A DNA stretch of 40,221 nucleotides from the NCBI GenBank assembly GCA_029907105.1, contig JARYMM010000033.1, positions 1-40,221 on the forward strand. Reading direction: 5' to 3'. Positions 7,270-14,979 of this stretch are shown in pieces. The first letter of the stretch is position 1; every line of letters begins with the position of its first letter. A program made the position numbers and the translations under genes. The notes beneath the pieces are model-generated. The model made no database searches and was not told where the DNA came from. It saw only the letters and a list, made by a program, of their open reading frames with translations. This stretch comes from Anaerolineae bacterium (GTDB taxonomy: Bacteria; Chloroflexota; Anaerolineae; UBA3071).

Positions 7270-10200
7270 TCAACCCGGCAGCCCCAGCCAGTCCACCGGC
7301 CGGCCCCGCTTCTTGACCGGGAAACGGCTGAGGACGACGGCCTCATCGTGCAGCAGGACGCGGTCGCCCGGCTGCAGTTCCTGGGGGGACTTCTCCGGCT
7401 GTGGCCGTGAGGGCAGGTTGAAAATAGCGATGGGCGTGCCGGGCCGGTTGTAGCGCTTTTCCACGTAGGCCAGCCCCAGCAGATACCCTTCGCTATCCAG
7501 ACTGCAACTGGTGACGTAGCCGATCACCTGGCCGCGCTTATCCGTCACCGGGTCGCCGGTCTTGGGCACCCGCACACCCTTCTCCCGCATGCGGAAGCGG
7601 ATGACCGCCTTGCCGGTGTTGTAGCCTTTCTCCACCAGAGCCTGCCGGCCGATGAAGTAGGGTTTATGCAGCTTGACGTAAGAGCTGAAACCGGCCTCGA
7701 TGGGGTTGATGTGAAACGGCCCGGCCAGTTCGTGGCCGTAGAGCGGCAACCCGGCCTCGGTGCGCGTGCTATCCCGTGCACCCAGCGCCGTGGGCTGCAC
7801 GCCCAGATCGTGGCCAGCCTCGAGGATACGCTTCCACAGCGTCACCGCCTGCTCCGGATGCACGAACAGCTCGTAGCCCACCTCCTCGCCGGTGTAGCCG
7901 GTGCGGGCCACGATCAAATCCAATCCGGCGAAGCGGCCCTCCATCAGGAAAGTGCGGGGCAGCCTTCCCAGCGCGGCGGCGGTCGTCGCGTCGTCGGCCA
8001 GGCGTTGCAGAACTCGCATGGAGGCCGGCCCCTGCAACGCCAGGTCCACCCGCTGCCGCTCGCCGGAGGCAGGGTCCTTCAGGTGGCGCAATATGGCGCG
8101 GCCCTCCGGCTCTATCCGCCGTCGGCGGTCGAGGAGCACCCCACCATCGTTCACGGCATTGAGCCAGGCCCAGTCCTTGTCCTCGTTGACGGCGTTGACC
8201 ACCATCAGGTACAGGTCGGGGGCACGGCAGTAGACCATGAGATCGTCAATGACGTTGCCGTCGGGGTCGAGCAGGTAAGCGTAGAAGGACTGGCCGGGGT
8301 CGAACCAGCGCACATAGTTGCTCAGCACCAGGTCGAGGAAACTGGCGGCGTGCGGCCCGGCGATCTCAAAGACGCCCATGTGGGCCACGTCGAACAGCCC
8401 CGCTGCCTGCCGCACGGCAGTGTGTTCCTCGCTCACCGAGGTGTACCAGACCGGCATCTCCCAGCCGGCGAAGGGGATGATCTTGCGCGAGTGTTGGCGG
8501 TGCCACTCGTACAGCGGCGTGCGTTTGAGCGGCGCATCTGCGGGCTCCTGCCAGCGGAACTCCGGCCGCTCGTCCCGCGGCGTGAGCTCAACCAGGCTCT
8601 TCTGTCCCACGAAATAGGGCTTCGTCAGCCGAAACAGCTCCCCGTGCGCCGCATACAGCGCTTTCCGGTCCGAGCTATCCCCACTCAGTGGCAAGTCCTC
8701 CCCTGCGATACTGTCCAGGAACGCCTCGGCCGCAGCGGTAAGCTCGCCCCTCGCCCCTCGTTGCCCCGTCCCTCGTTCCTCGTTGCCCAAATCTACCACC
8801 ACCGCCGGCCCTTCCACCTTGGCGAAGATGTCCTCGGGATCGAAGAGCACATAGCCGTCGGCCAGGCCGCGCAGCCAGGCCTTCACCCGTTCGGCCCTGG
8901 CGTTGTGCACGGCCAGCAGGAAGCGATCGCGGCCGCGGCCATCCGGCTCCAGCCGCTGCACGAAGGCATCGTCCATGAGCTTGCCTTCCCGGTCCAGAAG
9001 CAGCGTGCGCTCGTGCTCGCCCACCGCCAGACGGGCCACATCATTGGTGCTGACCTGTTGCAGGAAAGGCTGCGCCCGCCAGCCGCTGATGGCCAGGACA
9101 CGCCTCCCCTCGCCGTCGCCGGGATTTTCGGGCATGATGAAGTAGTGAGGGTAGCCGCTGCCCATAGGTGAGACCTCGGCGGGTGTGGCCGCAGCCAGCG
9201 CCGCCACCTTGCGTTTGACCTCCTCCAACACGTCCAGGTCAATCTTGCCCCGCGGCAACGTGCCGATGAGCCCCTCGTAGGTGAACGGTTCGATGTTCGT
9301 GATCACCTGGGCGATGCAATCGGCGATGATGTCCATCTCCGCCGGCCCCATGCCCCGCTGCGTGACCCAGGGGGTGCCCAGGCGCACGCCGCGGGCGGTG
9401 GCCGTGGCCTCGTCGCCGGGCACGGTGTTCTTGTTGGCGATGATGCCGCACAGCTCCAGGATGCGCACCACGATCTCACCCAACAGCGGAAAGCCGAATC
9501 TGCCAGTCATGTTCCGCAGGTCCACCATCAGCAGGTGCGTATCGGTGCCGCCGTAAACGAGCGGGATGCCCCGCTTCTGCAGGCTCGCGCCCAATGCCTG
9601 GGCGTTTTGCACGATGCCTTGCTGCAACTGGCGGAAGGCCTCGCTGCGGGCGATGTGGAAGGCCACGGCCATGGCGGCGAACTTGTTGGTATGCGGGCCG
9701 CCCTGGGCACCGGGGAAGACGGCGGCATCAATCTGTTCCGCCTTCTCGGCGTCGGTGGTCATGATCACCGCCCCGCGCGGGCCGCAGATAGTCTTGTGGG
9801 TGGTGAAGGTGATGACATCGGCGATGCCCACGGGGTTGGGATGGACTCCGCCAACCACCAGCCCGGCGGTGTGGGCGATGTCAGCCAGCAGATAGGCCCC
9901 CACGGCGTCGGCGATCTGGCGGAATTTCTGCCAGTCGGGCGCCCAGGGGTAGGAGGTGTAGCCGGCGATGATGAGCCGGGGCCGGTGCTCCAGCGCCAGT
10001 TGCATGATCTGATCATAGTCCAGCCGCTCCGTGCGGCGGTCCACGCCATAGGAGACGACGTGGTAACGCCGGCCGGAGATGTTGAATTCGCTGCCGTGGG
10101 TCAGGTGGCCGCCCTGGAAAAGGTCCATGCCCATCAAGGTGTCGCCGGGCTCCAGGAAGGCGTCGTAGACGGCCAGGTTGGCCGCCGCGCCGGAGAGGGC

Positions 10201-10602
10201 CTGCACGTTGACGAAGATGCGTTCAGCGGGCACCTGGTCGTTGGCGAAGAGCGCCGCGCAGCGCCGCTGGGCCAGCGTCTCCACGAAGTGCACGTAGTCG
10301 GCGCCTTTGTAGAAACGGCGGTCGGCATAGCGGCGGTAGTAGGCAAGCTGATGGTCAAAGTCCAGGAGCAGCTCTTCGTCGTCCTGGCACATGCGGGAGG
10401 GCGGGTAGCCTTCAGCGTAGATGTTGTTGAACACGGAGCCCAGCGCCTGGCGCACGGGCAACGGGCAGAACGATTCCGAGGGGATGAGGATGATGCGCCG
10501 CGCCTGACGCTCCTCCTCCAGACGGATGATATGGCCGAGATCGGGGTCCACGTCGGCGACGTCGGCGCCCCAAAAGAGTTCATGATAAGCTTTGTCTGGC
10601 AT
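7270..10602 (-). CDS. Serine hydroxymethyltransferase-aminomethyltransferase (GcvT) fusion
   Basis: A single frame of about 1110 residues. Residues 1-460 are SHMT: NIYAEGYP, GGHLTHGS, ADIAHTAGLVVGG and the PLP lysine near 270 in TTHKTICGPRGA. Residues about 497-605 resemble an N-terminal GcvT half (FLQQVSTNDVARL), followed by KPYFVGQKSLVEL. Residues about 690-1085 are a full aminomethyltransferase (FAGWEMPVWY, VIDDLMVY, ARTGYTGEEVGYE, a second KPYFIGRQALVE). The SHMT part has IPSESF instead of the common IASEN form and extra residues between YAEGYP and the block aligned with YYGGCE. ATG 10602 has AGGGG nine bases upstream; ATG 10644 adds 14 residues but lacks a ribosome site. A repeat (8742-8790) is read through in the linker. 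It leads the gcv operon and joins glycine cleavage to serine synthesis. Confidence 0.93.
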   Translation of the reverse strand: MPDKAYHELFWGADVADVDPDLGHIIRLEEERQARRIILIPSESFCPLPVRQALGSVFNNIYAEGYPPSRMCQDDEELLLDFDHQLAYYRRYADRRFYKGADYVHFVETLAQRRCAALFANDQVPAERIFVNVQALSGAAANLAVYDAFLEPGDTLMGMDLFQGGHLTHGSEFNISGRRYHVVSYGVDRRTERLDYDQIMQLALEHRPRLIIAGYTSYPWAPDWQKFRQIADAVGAYLLADIAHTAGLVVGGVHPNPVGIADVITFTTHKTICGPRGAVIMTTDAEKAEQIDAAVFPGAQGGPHTNKFAAMAVAFHIARSEAFRQLQQGIVQNAQALGASLQKRGIPLVYGGTDTHLLMVDLRNMTGRFGFPLLGEIVVRILELCGIIANKNTVPGDEATATARGVRLGTPWVTQRGMGPAEMDIIADCIAQVITNIEPFTYEGLIGTLPRGKIDLDVLEEVKRKVAALAAATPAEVSPMGSGYPHYFIMPENPGDGEGRRVLAISGWRAQPFLQQVSTNDVARLAVGEHERTLLLDREGKLMDDAFVQRLEPDGRGRDRFLLAVHNARAERVKAWLRGLADGYVLFDPEDIFAKVEGPAVVVDLGNEERGTGQRGARGELTAAAEAFLDSIAGEDLPLSGDSSDRKALYAAHGELFRLTKPYFVGQKSLVELTPRDERPEFRWQEPADAPLKRTPLYEWHRQHSRKIIPFAGWEMPVWYTSVSEEHTAVRQAAGLFDVAHMGVFEIAGPHAASFLDLVLSNYVRWFDPGQSFYAYLLDPDGNVIDDLMVYCRAPDLYLMVVNAVNEDKDWAWLNAVNDGGVLLDRRRRIEPEGRAILRHLKDPASGERQRVDLALQGPASMRVLQRLADDATTAAALGRLPRTFLMEGRFAGLDLIVARTGYTGEEVGYELFVHPEQAVTLWKRILEAGHDLGVQPTALGARDSTRTEAGLPLYGHELAGPFHINPIEAGFSSYVKLHKPYFIGRQALVEKGYNTGKAVIRFRMREKGVRVPKTGDPVTDKRGQVIGYVTSCSLDSEGYLLGLAYVEKRYNRPGTPIAIFNLPSRPQPEKSPQELQPGDRVLLHDEAVVLSRFPVKKRGRPVDWLGLPG
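8742..8790. repeat. CTCGCCCCTCGTTGCCC-type repeat in the SHMT-GcvT linker
   Basis: Short imperfect units CTCGCCC, CTCGTTGCCC and CCTCGTTCCTCGTTG recur. They translate in frame as a Glu-Arg-Gly-Thr-Gly-Gln-Arg-type linker between the degenerate GcvT-like part and the complete GcvT domain. Confidence 0.5.
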
Positions 10603-10670
10603 AATGACCAACCCCTGTGGTGGCTTTTCTCTCGCGCTGCTCATCCAGCCCGATAGGCGATTGTGGTCTC

Positions 10671-10699
10671 AGTGTACCACACTTGTCCGGCTTTGTCAA
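10671..10699 (-). promoter_or_regulatory. Sigma70-type promoter of the glycine cleavage operon
   Basis: On the minus strand TTGACA (10699-10694) and TACACT (10676-10671) are 17 bases apart. Transcription would begin near 10664, leaving a leader of about 60 bases to ATG 10602. That is too short for a tandem glycine riboswitch, and none is seen. Confidence 0.7.
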
Positions 10700-10717
10700 C
10701 GCCACCCATTCGGGACT

Positions 10718-10745
10718 TGCGCAGCGATTGGGCGCAAGCCACAAC
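10718..10745 (-). repeat. 28-bp repeat, copy 1
   Basis: TGCGCAGCGATTGGGCGCAA followed by GCCACAAC is identical, in reverse complement, to 35931-35958. It contains a TGCGC...GCGCA dyad. It lies in the divergent intergenic region between the gcv operon and def. Confidence 0.85.
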
Positions 10746-10766
10746 ATGTAGGGGATGGGAGATGAG

Positions 10767-10783
10767 CGAGGGGGTACCCCTCG
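10767..10783. repeat. Short palindrome between divergent genes
   Basis: CGAGGGG, GTA, CCCCTCG: perfect 7-bp arms with a 3-base loop between the gcv and def promoters. It could be an operator or repeat debris; no further support is visible. Confidence 0.4.
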
Positions 10784-10833
10784 TACTCCCCGGCTTCTGC
10801 TGCACAGGCCTATTCGCACGCCGCCGTTTCTGT

Positions 10834-10862
10834 TTGACACAGATGTGGCCTGCGGCTATAAT
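10834..10862 (+). promoter_or_regulatory. Consensus sigma70-type promoter of def
   Basis: TTGACA (10834-10839) and TATAAT (10857-10862) with a 17-base spacer, a full consensus match, 30 bases before the def ATG. GAGGAG follows in the short leader. Confidence 0.9.
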
Positions 10863-10892
10863 CTGACCAGCGAAACAGAGGAGTGAACGAAC

Positions 10893-11435
10893 ATGGCCAT
10901 CCGACCCGTGTTGACTATGGAAAACCCCATCCTGCGACAGAAGGCCAGGAAGGTGAACACCTTCGGCCCGGCCCTGCAGCGGCTGGTAGAGGATATGCTG
11001 GAAACGATGCGCGATGAGCCTGGCATTGGACTGGCCGCCAACCAGATTGGCATGCCGCAGCAGGTCATCGTCGTTGAACTGCCCAAGGACGAGGAGGACC
11101 CCCAAAGCGGCAGGACATTCGCCGTGGCCAATCCCAAGATCGTCCGGGCCAGCCGCGAGCAGGAAGAGATGGAGGAAGGTTGCCTCTCTGTTCCCGGCCT
11201 GGTGGGCGACGTCTGGCGCTCGGTGGAGGTCACCATCACAGGCCAGGATGTCCACGGCAAGAGGATACGGATCAAAGCCCGCGACCTGCTGGCGCGCGTC
11301 TTCCAACACGAGATTGACCATTTGAACGGCATCCTGTTCATTGACCGCGTGGAGAGCCCCGACAAGATCCGGCGCATCGTACGGCCAGAGGAAGCGAAGG
11401 CCGAGGAAGGGCAGGAAGAGGCCGCCCTGATCTGA
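10893..11435 (+). CDS. def: Peptide deformylase
   Basis: Removes the formyl group from the initiator methionine of nascent proteins in the cytoplasm. The three family motifs are present: GIGLAANQIG (about 44-53), EGCLSVPG (about 95) and HEIDHLNG (about 137), which supply the metal-binding Cys and two His. The 180-residue length is typical. The Lys/Glu-rich tail (EEAKAEEGQEEAA) is unremarkable. GAGGAG precedes ATG 10893. No methionyl-tRNA formyltransferase gene follows. A 99-bp repeat begins right after the stop. Confidence 0.97.
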   Translation: MAIRPVLTMENPILRQKARKVNTFGPALQRLVEDMLETMRDEPGIGLAANQIGMPQQVIVVELPKDEEDPQSGRTFAVANPKIVRASREQEEMEEGCLSVPGLVGDVWRSVEVTITGQDVHGKRIRIKARDLLARVFQHEIDHLNGILFIDRVESPDKIRRIVRPEEAKAEEGQEEAALI

Positions 11436-11437
11436 GA

Positions 11438-11536
11438 GTTCGAAGGCTTCGCCCCTTCGCTTCACTCGGGGCAAGCTCTGAGGGCCTCCGCCGAGGCGTC
11501 GGCCGAGGCGCTCAGCCCGAGGGGTTGCAGGTTTCA
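11438..11536 (+). repeat. 99-bp interspersed repeat, copy 2 (inverted relative to copy 1)
   Basis: GTTCGAAGGCTTCGCCCCTT through to GGGTTGCAGGTTTCA matches 7163-7261 in inverted orientation. It begins two bases after the def stop codon. Inverted copies 4.2 kb apart enclose the SHMT-GcvT gene and def. Confidence 0.85.
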
Positions 11537-11608
11537 ACGTTTCAGGTTCCAGGAGTGACGTGAATCTGAGAACCTTCGAACTTTGGAACTTTCGGACCTT
11601 GAACTGAA

Positions 11609-12169
11609 GTGAGCATGGACTTCTACGAAACCATCCGCCGCCGCCGCAGTGTGCGCAGGTACAGCGATCAGCCCGTGCCTGAAGAGGCCATCACCCGCTG
11701 CCTGGAAGCGGCGCGGCTGGCCCCTTCCTGGCGCAACGGTCAGCCGTGGCGCTTCATCGTCGTGCGCGATCGAAACACCATCCGACGGCTGACGCGAGCC
11801 AACTGGGGAGCCGGCGCCATCAACCTGTGGCTGAAAGATGCGCCTGTGCTCGTGGTGGCCTGCGCCGACCCCCGTCCCAGCGGCCTCAAAGGCGATCAGC
11901 CCTACTACCTGGTGGACGTGGCCATCGCCCTGGAACACCTCGTCCTGGCCGCCACGGCCGAAGGCCTGGGCACCTGCTGGATCGGCGGCTTCAGCGAGGA
12001 AAAAGTGCGGGAGATATTGGGCATCCCTCCGCACATCCGTGTGGTGGCCATGACGCCCCTGGGCTATCCCGCCGATGAAAAGGGGTTATACGACCGATTG
12101 GCCGTCGTGGGGAAACGACAGACACGGCGACTGTCGCTGCAGGAGATCGTCCGTTACGAGAAGTGGTGA
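11609..12169 (+). CDS. Nitroreductase family protein
   Basis: A 184-186-residue FMN-dependent nitroreductase-like oxidoreductase. The N-terminal FMN-binding block RRRRSVRRYSDQPVPEEA, then ARLAPSWRNGQPWRFIVV, and the C-terminal AEGLGTCWIGGF with GYPADEK are standard. GTG 11609 or ATG 11615 may start it. It follows def after a repeat-filled gap and may share its transcript. The physiological substrate cannot be read from sequence. A second, diverged member lies at 14980-15504. Confidence 0.9.
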   Translation: MSMDFYETIRRRRSVRRYSDQPVPEEAITRCLEAARLAPSWRNGQPWRFIVVRDRNTIRRLTRANWGAGAINLWLKDAPVLVVACADPRPSGLKGDQPYYLVDVAIALEHLVLAATAEGLGTCWIGGFSEEKVREILGIPPHIRVVAMTPLGYPADEKGLYDRLAVVGKRQTRRLSLQEIVRYEKW

Positions 12170-12177
12170 ATAAAAGG

Positions 12178-12215
12178 CAAGGGGCTTTTACGTTTTACGC
12201 TTTACGTTTTACGTC
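12178..12215. repeat. ACGTTTTACG-type tandem repeat at the glycosyltransferase 3' end
   Basis: Repeated TTTTACG/CTTTACG units between the convergent nitroreductase and glycosyltransferase genes. On the minus strand they encode the final codons and TAA of the glycosyltransferase. Confidence 0.6.
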
Positions 12216-12956
12216 GTAGAGCCCTCGCCAGCCGTTAAGCCGTACCTGCCACAGTTCGCCCAGCATGCGCAGCGAGTCCCGCAGCGGGCTGATGCGGCTC
12301 CCCTGGCCGTAGTACCAGTTAACCGGCACTTCCACGATGCGGTAGCCCCAGCGCCGGGCGATGAACAGCAGCTCCACATCGAACCCCCAGCCGCCCATGA
12401 CCTGGGCGCTGAAGATGGCCCGCGCCGCCGGGCGCGTGAGACACTTGAAGCCGCACTGGGTGTCCTTGATGCCCGGCACGACGGTGGCCTGAGCGATGAG
12501 GTTGTAGACACGGCCCATCAGGTGGCGGTAGAAGGGCTCGCCATAGCGCTTAGCCCCTGGCGCCTCTCGCGAAGCGATAGCCACGTCGAAGTCCCTGAGC
12601 TGGGGTGGCAGGAACTTGGTCACCTCCTCGATGGGCACGGCCAGGTCCGTGTCGCAGATGTAGAGATACTCCCCCTGACCTGTCAGCATCCCCATTCTGA
12701 CAGCAGCGCCCTTTCCCTTGGGACTGTGCAGCACCCGGATGTAGGGGAAACGAGCGGCATACCCCTCGGCAATCTCCGTGGTGCGGTCCGTGCTGCCGTT
12801 TTCCACGACCAGTACCTCGGCCGCGAAGGGCTGTTGATCGAGAAAAGCGGTGACTTTCTCCAGCGTGGTGGGCAGCCGTTTCTCCTCGTTGTAGGCGGGG
12901 ATAACGATGGTCAGGAAAGGTTGGCCTGACGACTGGGTGTTTATGGATGTGTTCAT
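12195..12956 (-). CDS. Glycosyltransferase family 2 (dolichyl-phosphate-sugar synthase-like)
   Basis: A 253-residue GT-A enzyme. TIVIPAYNEEKRLPTTL (about 16-32), VVENGSTDRT, KGKGAAVRMGM and the metal-binding DTD motif (ICDTDLAVP, near 101) match the DPM1/ALG5-like group, which moves sugars to polyprenyl phosphate. CGFKCLTRPAA and WGFDVELLF follow. There is no membrane segment, so it acts at the cytoplasmic face. The last residues (VKRKA) and the stop come from an ACGTAAAACGT-type repeat, so the natural C-terminus has been altered. The ATG at 12956 lacks an obvious ribosome site. Confidence 0.9.
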   Translation of the reverse strand: MNTSINTQSSGQPFLTIVIPAYNEEKRLPTTLEKVTAFLDQQPFAAEVLVVENGSTDRTTEIAEGYAARFPYIRVLHSPKGKGAAVRMGMLTGQGEYLYICDTDLAVPIEEVTKFLPPQLRDFDVAIASREAPGAKRYGEPFYRHLMGRVYNLIAQATVVPGIKDTQCGFKCLTRPAARAIFSAQVMGGWGFDVELLFIARRWGYRIVEVPVNWYYGQGSRISPLRDSLRMLGELWQVRLNGWRGLYDVKRKA

Positions 12957-13039
12957 ATTCGTTGATGAGAGGGTACTGGTGATCAGGCACGGGTATCAGG
13001 TATTGGAGGAAGAGCACATTGCCGGCGGACGGCCAGGCA

Positions 13040-13921
13040 TCAGCCGACCAGGTTCCACAGAGCCAACCCGGCGATGATCTGCACAGCCACGGCCCCGCCC
13101 CACAGCAAACAGGCGGCCAGCCGCTGGTGACGGTAGACCACCCCGCCCCAAAGCGCATTGACCCCCCAGGCCAGCAATCCGATGAACGGCAGCAGGAAAA
13201 GCCCCTGACGAGGCCCGACGCGATCGGGTTGGCCGGCAGCATTGAAATGCAAAGGCACCTGTTCGGGCAGGGCCGGAAAGCGAAAGCTCAACAAACCGAA
13301 GAGGGCCAGGCTGAACAACAGGCCCGCCAGCAGCAACCCCTGGCCCAGGCGATCCTGCCAGAAACGCCACCGCCACAGGCGCGGCCAGACCGGCTCGGCA
13401 GTCAAGGTACGCGCCGGGCCCAGCCGATGCCGCTCCTGCAAAGCCTCCAGAAAGCGCTCCGGCTCGGCCGGGGAGATGCCGCACACCCTGTCAGGGGTGA
13501 CGAGCAGCAACTGCTCGGCCACCGGCCGCGTGGCATAGGAGAGCATTCGGCCCAGCGTGCTCTCACCAGGCACGGCGGCGTAGGGCCCAGGCCAGGGCCA
13601 CCAGCGCCGTTTCTGTGAAGGCCCGCCGCGTACGATGCGCTCGATCTGGCCCATAGGCACCGGCTGGCGCAGCGGCCCCCAGACGATGATCACCCCGTCA
13701 CGGGTCACCTGGTATTGCAGGCTGAAACAGCCCCAGGTGCGGTAAGCCAGGTACCCCAGCAGCGGCAGGCTGAGCAGGACAAGCAAAGCCAGCGCGAAGG
13801 ACAACCCGCTGATGGGCAAGCTCAGCAGACCGCGCAGCAGCAGCGCGTCAATGGCCAGCAAGGCCAGGCACCCCAGCAGGCCATACCACCCTTGCCGGGT
13901 CCGTAAAGGCTTAAAGCTCAC
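13040..13921 (-). CDS. Membrane protein with PH-like domain and DUF1648-type C-terminus
   Basis: About 293 residues. Two N-terminal hydrophobic helices (about 15-65) precede a bacterial PH-like region (YQVTRDGVIIVWGPLRQPVPMGQIERI, about 92-118; then QLLLVTPDRVCGISPAEPERFLEAL). Three or four further membrane segments (about 195-293) surround LPEQVPLHFNAAGQPDR, the signature of DUF1648. Function is unknown; such proteins are envelope components. The start (TTG 13924 or GTG 13921) falls within an ACCAATCTACC-type repeat, so the ribosome site and perhaps the first codons come from the repeat. Confidence 0.75.
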   Translation of the reverse strand: MSFKPLRTRQGWYGLLGCLALLAIDALLLRGLLSLPISGLSFALALLVLLSLPLLGYLAYRTWGCFSLQYQVTRDGVIIVWGPLRQPVPMGQIERIVRGGPSQKRRWWPWPGPYAAVPGESTLGRMLSYATRPVAEQLLLVTPDRVCGISPAEPERFLEALQERHRLGPARTLTAEPVWPRLWRWRFWQDRLGQGLLLAGLLFSLALFGLLSFRFPALPEQVPLHFNAAGQPDRVGPRQGLFLLPFIGLLAWGVNALWGGVVYRHQRLAACLLWGGAVAVQIIAGLALWNLVG

Positions 13922-14069
13922 CAATCTACCAGTCTACCAATCTACCAGCACACTGGCGTGCACCAACGCTCCGCCAGGATCGCCAGATCCTGGCGAAAAT
14001 CGGGGATCTGACGATCCCCCTCAGCGCAAATTTCCATCCGCTGAGTCTACCAGCACCGGCGTGCACCAA
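13921..14069. repeat. Composite structured repeat between ilvE and the PH-domain gene
   Basis: It holds CTACCA units, a direct repeat TCTACCAGCAC...GGCGTGCACCAA at both ends (about 13941 and 14046), and three dyads: CGCCAGGATC/GATCCTGGCG (13972-13981/13986-13995), GGGGATC/GATCCCC (14002-14008/14013-14019) and CAGCG...CGCTG (14022-14043). The ilvE stop lies in it. Confidence 0.8.
13995..14019 (-). terminator. Possible intrinsic terminator after ilvE
   Basis: On the minus strand GGGGATC-GTCA-GATCCCC forms a 7-bp GC-rich hairpin followed by GATTTTC. It sits directly after the ilvE stop at 14021. The T-run is short and the dyad belongs to a repeat, so activity is uncertain. Confidence 0.4.
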
Positions 14070-14962
14070 TGACGATACTTCGGCTCCTCGCCTCGGACGA
14101 TGGAGAAGTACAGCTCCCGCAATCGCTGCACCACCGGGCCAATGCGCCCGTCGCCCACAGGCCGATGCTCCACCTCGGTGATGGCCGCAATCTGCACCCC
14201 CGTACCGCAGAGGAACGCTTCATCGGCGATGTAGACCTCGCTGCGGTCAATCTCGCGCTCCACCGTCTCCAGCCCCAACTCCCGGCGAGCGAGCTCTATG
14301 ACCGTGGCCCGCGTGATCCCCTCCAGGATGTTGGAGGTCACCGGCGGCGTGATGAGCACACCGTCTCGCAGCATGAAGAAGTTCTCGGCGCTGCCTTCGG
14401 AGATGTGGCCTGTCTCCGTTAACACCAACGCCTCATCGAAGCCGTTCAGCACGGCCTCGGTCTTGACCAGCGCCGAGTTGATGTACGCCCCGGTGATCTT
14501 GGCCCGGGCGGGGATGGCATTGTCATCAACCCGTCGCCACGACGAGATGCACACCCTGGCCCCCTCCTCCTTCTCCAGATAGCGCCCGAAAGGCACGGCG
14601 AAGATGGCGAAACCATCGTGCAGATCATGCAAGCGCACGCCGATCAGTTCATCGGTTTTGTAAGCCAGGGGGCGGATATAGACATCCTGCCGGTAGCCCT
14701 CCCTGCGCAGCAGCTCCACCGTGATCTCGCCCATTTCCTCCACGCTGTAGGGTATCTGGATGTGCAGGATGCGGGCCGAGCGGTGCATCCGCTCGTAATG
14801 TTCCTTCATGCGGAAAATGTAAAGCTGCTCCTGGGCTTCGTTCCAGTAGGCCCGAATCCCCTCGAAGCAGCCGGTGCCATAGTTGAAGGCATGGGTCATG
14901 ATGCTGACCCTGGCCTGCTCGATGGGCACGAATTTGCCCTCGAAGAACGCGTAGTTGGCCAC
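14021..14962 (-). CDS. ilvE: Branched-chain amino acid aminotransferase
   Basis: A 313-residue fold-type IV PLP enzyme that transaminates Leu, Ile and Val with 2-oxoglutarate. Seen: HAFNYGTGCFEGIRAYW (about 24-40), the PLP lysine K155 in ARAKITGAYINS, LTETGHISEGSAENFFM and FLCGTGVQIAAI. GTG at 14962 with AGGAGG just upstream is the start; an in-frame extension to 15370 overlaps the nitroreductase gene and is not real. The normal end YRHWCTPV is followed by a short tail from the repeat at 13921-14069, which also supplies the stop. It lies 17 bases behind the nitroreductase gene and probably shares a transcript with it and surE. Confidence 0.95.
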   Translation of the reverse strand: MANYAFFEGKFVPIEQARVSIMTHAFNYGTGCFEGIRAYWNEAQEQLYIFRMKEHYERMHRSARILHIQIPYSVEEMGEITVELLRREGYRQDVYIRPLAYKTDELIGVRLHDLHDGFAIFAVPFGRYLEKEEGARVCISSWRRVDDNAIPARAKITGAYINSALVKTEAVLNGFDEALVLTETGHISEGSAENFFMLRDGVLITPPVTSNILEGITRATVIELARRELGLETVEREIDRSEVYIADEAFLCGTGVQIAAITEVEHRPVGDGRIGPVVQRLRELYFSIVRGEEPKYRHWCTPVLVDSADGNLR

Positions 14963-14979
14963 TGAACCTCCTTCCACAC

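Noticed and set aside
10602-10670. Glycine riboswitch ahead of the gcv operon
   Set aside because: The leader between the inferred start and the first gene is only about 60 bases and lacks the aptamer core; there is no room for it.
12170-12195. Intrinsic terminator AAAAG...CTTTT between convergent genes
   Set aside because: The stem is only about 5 A/T-rich pairs and lies in an ACGTTTTACG repeat; support is too weak.
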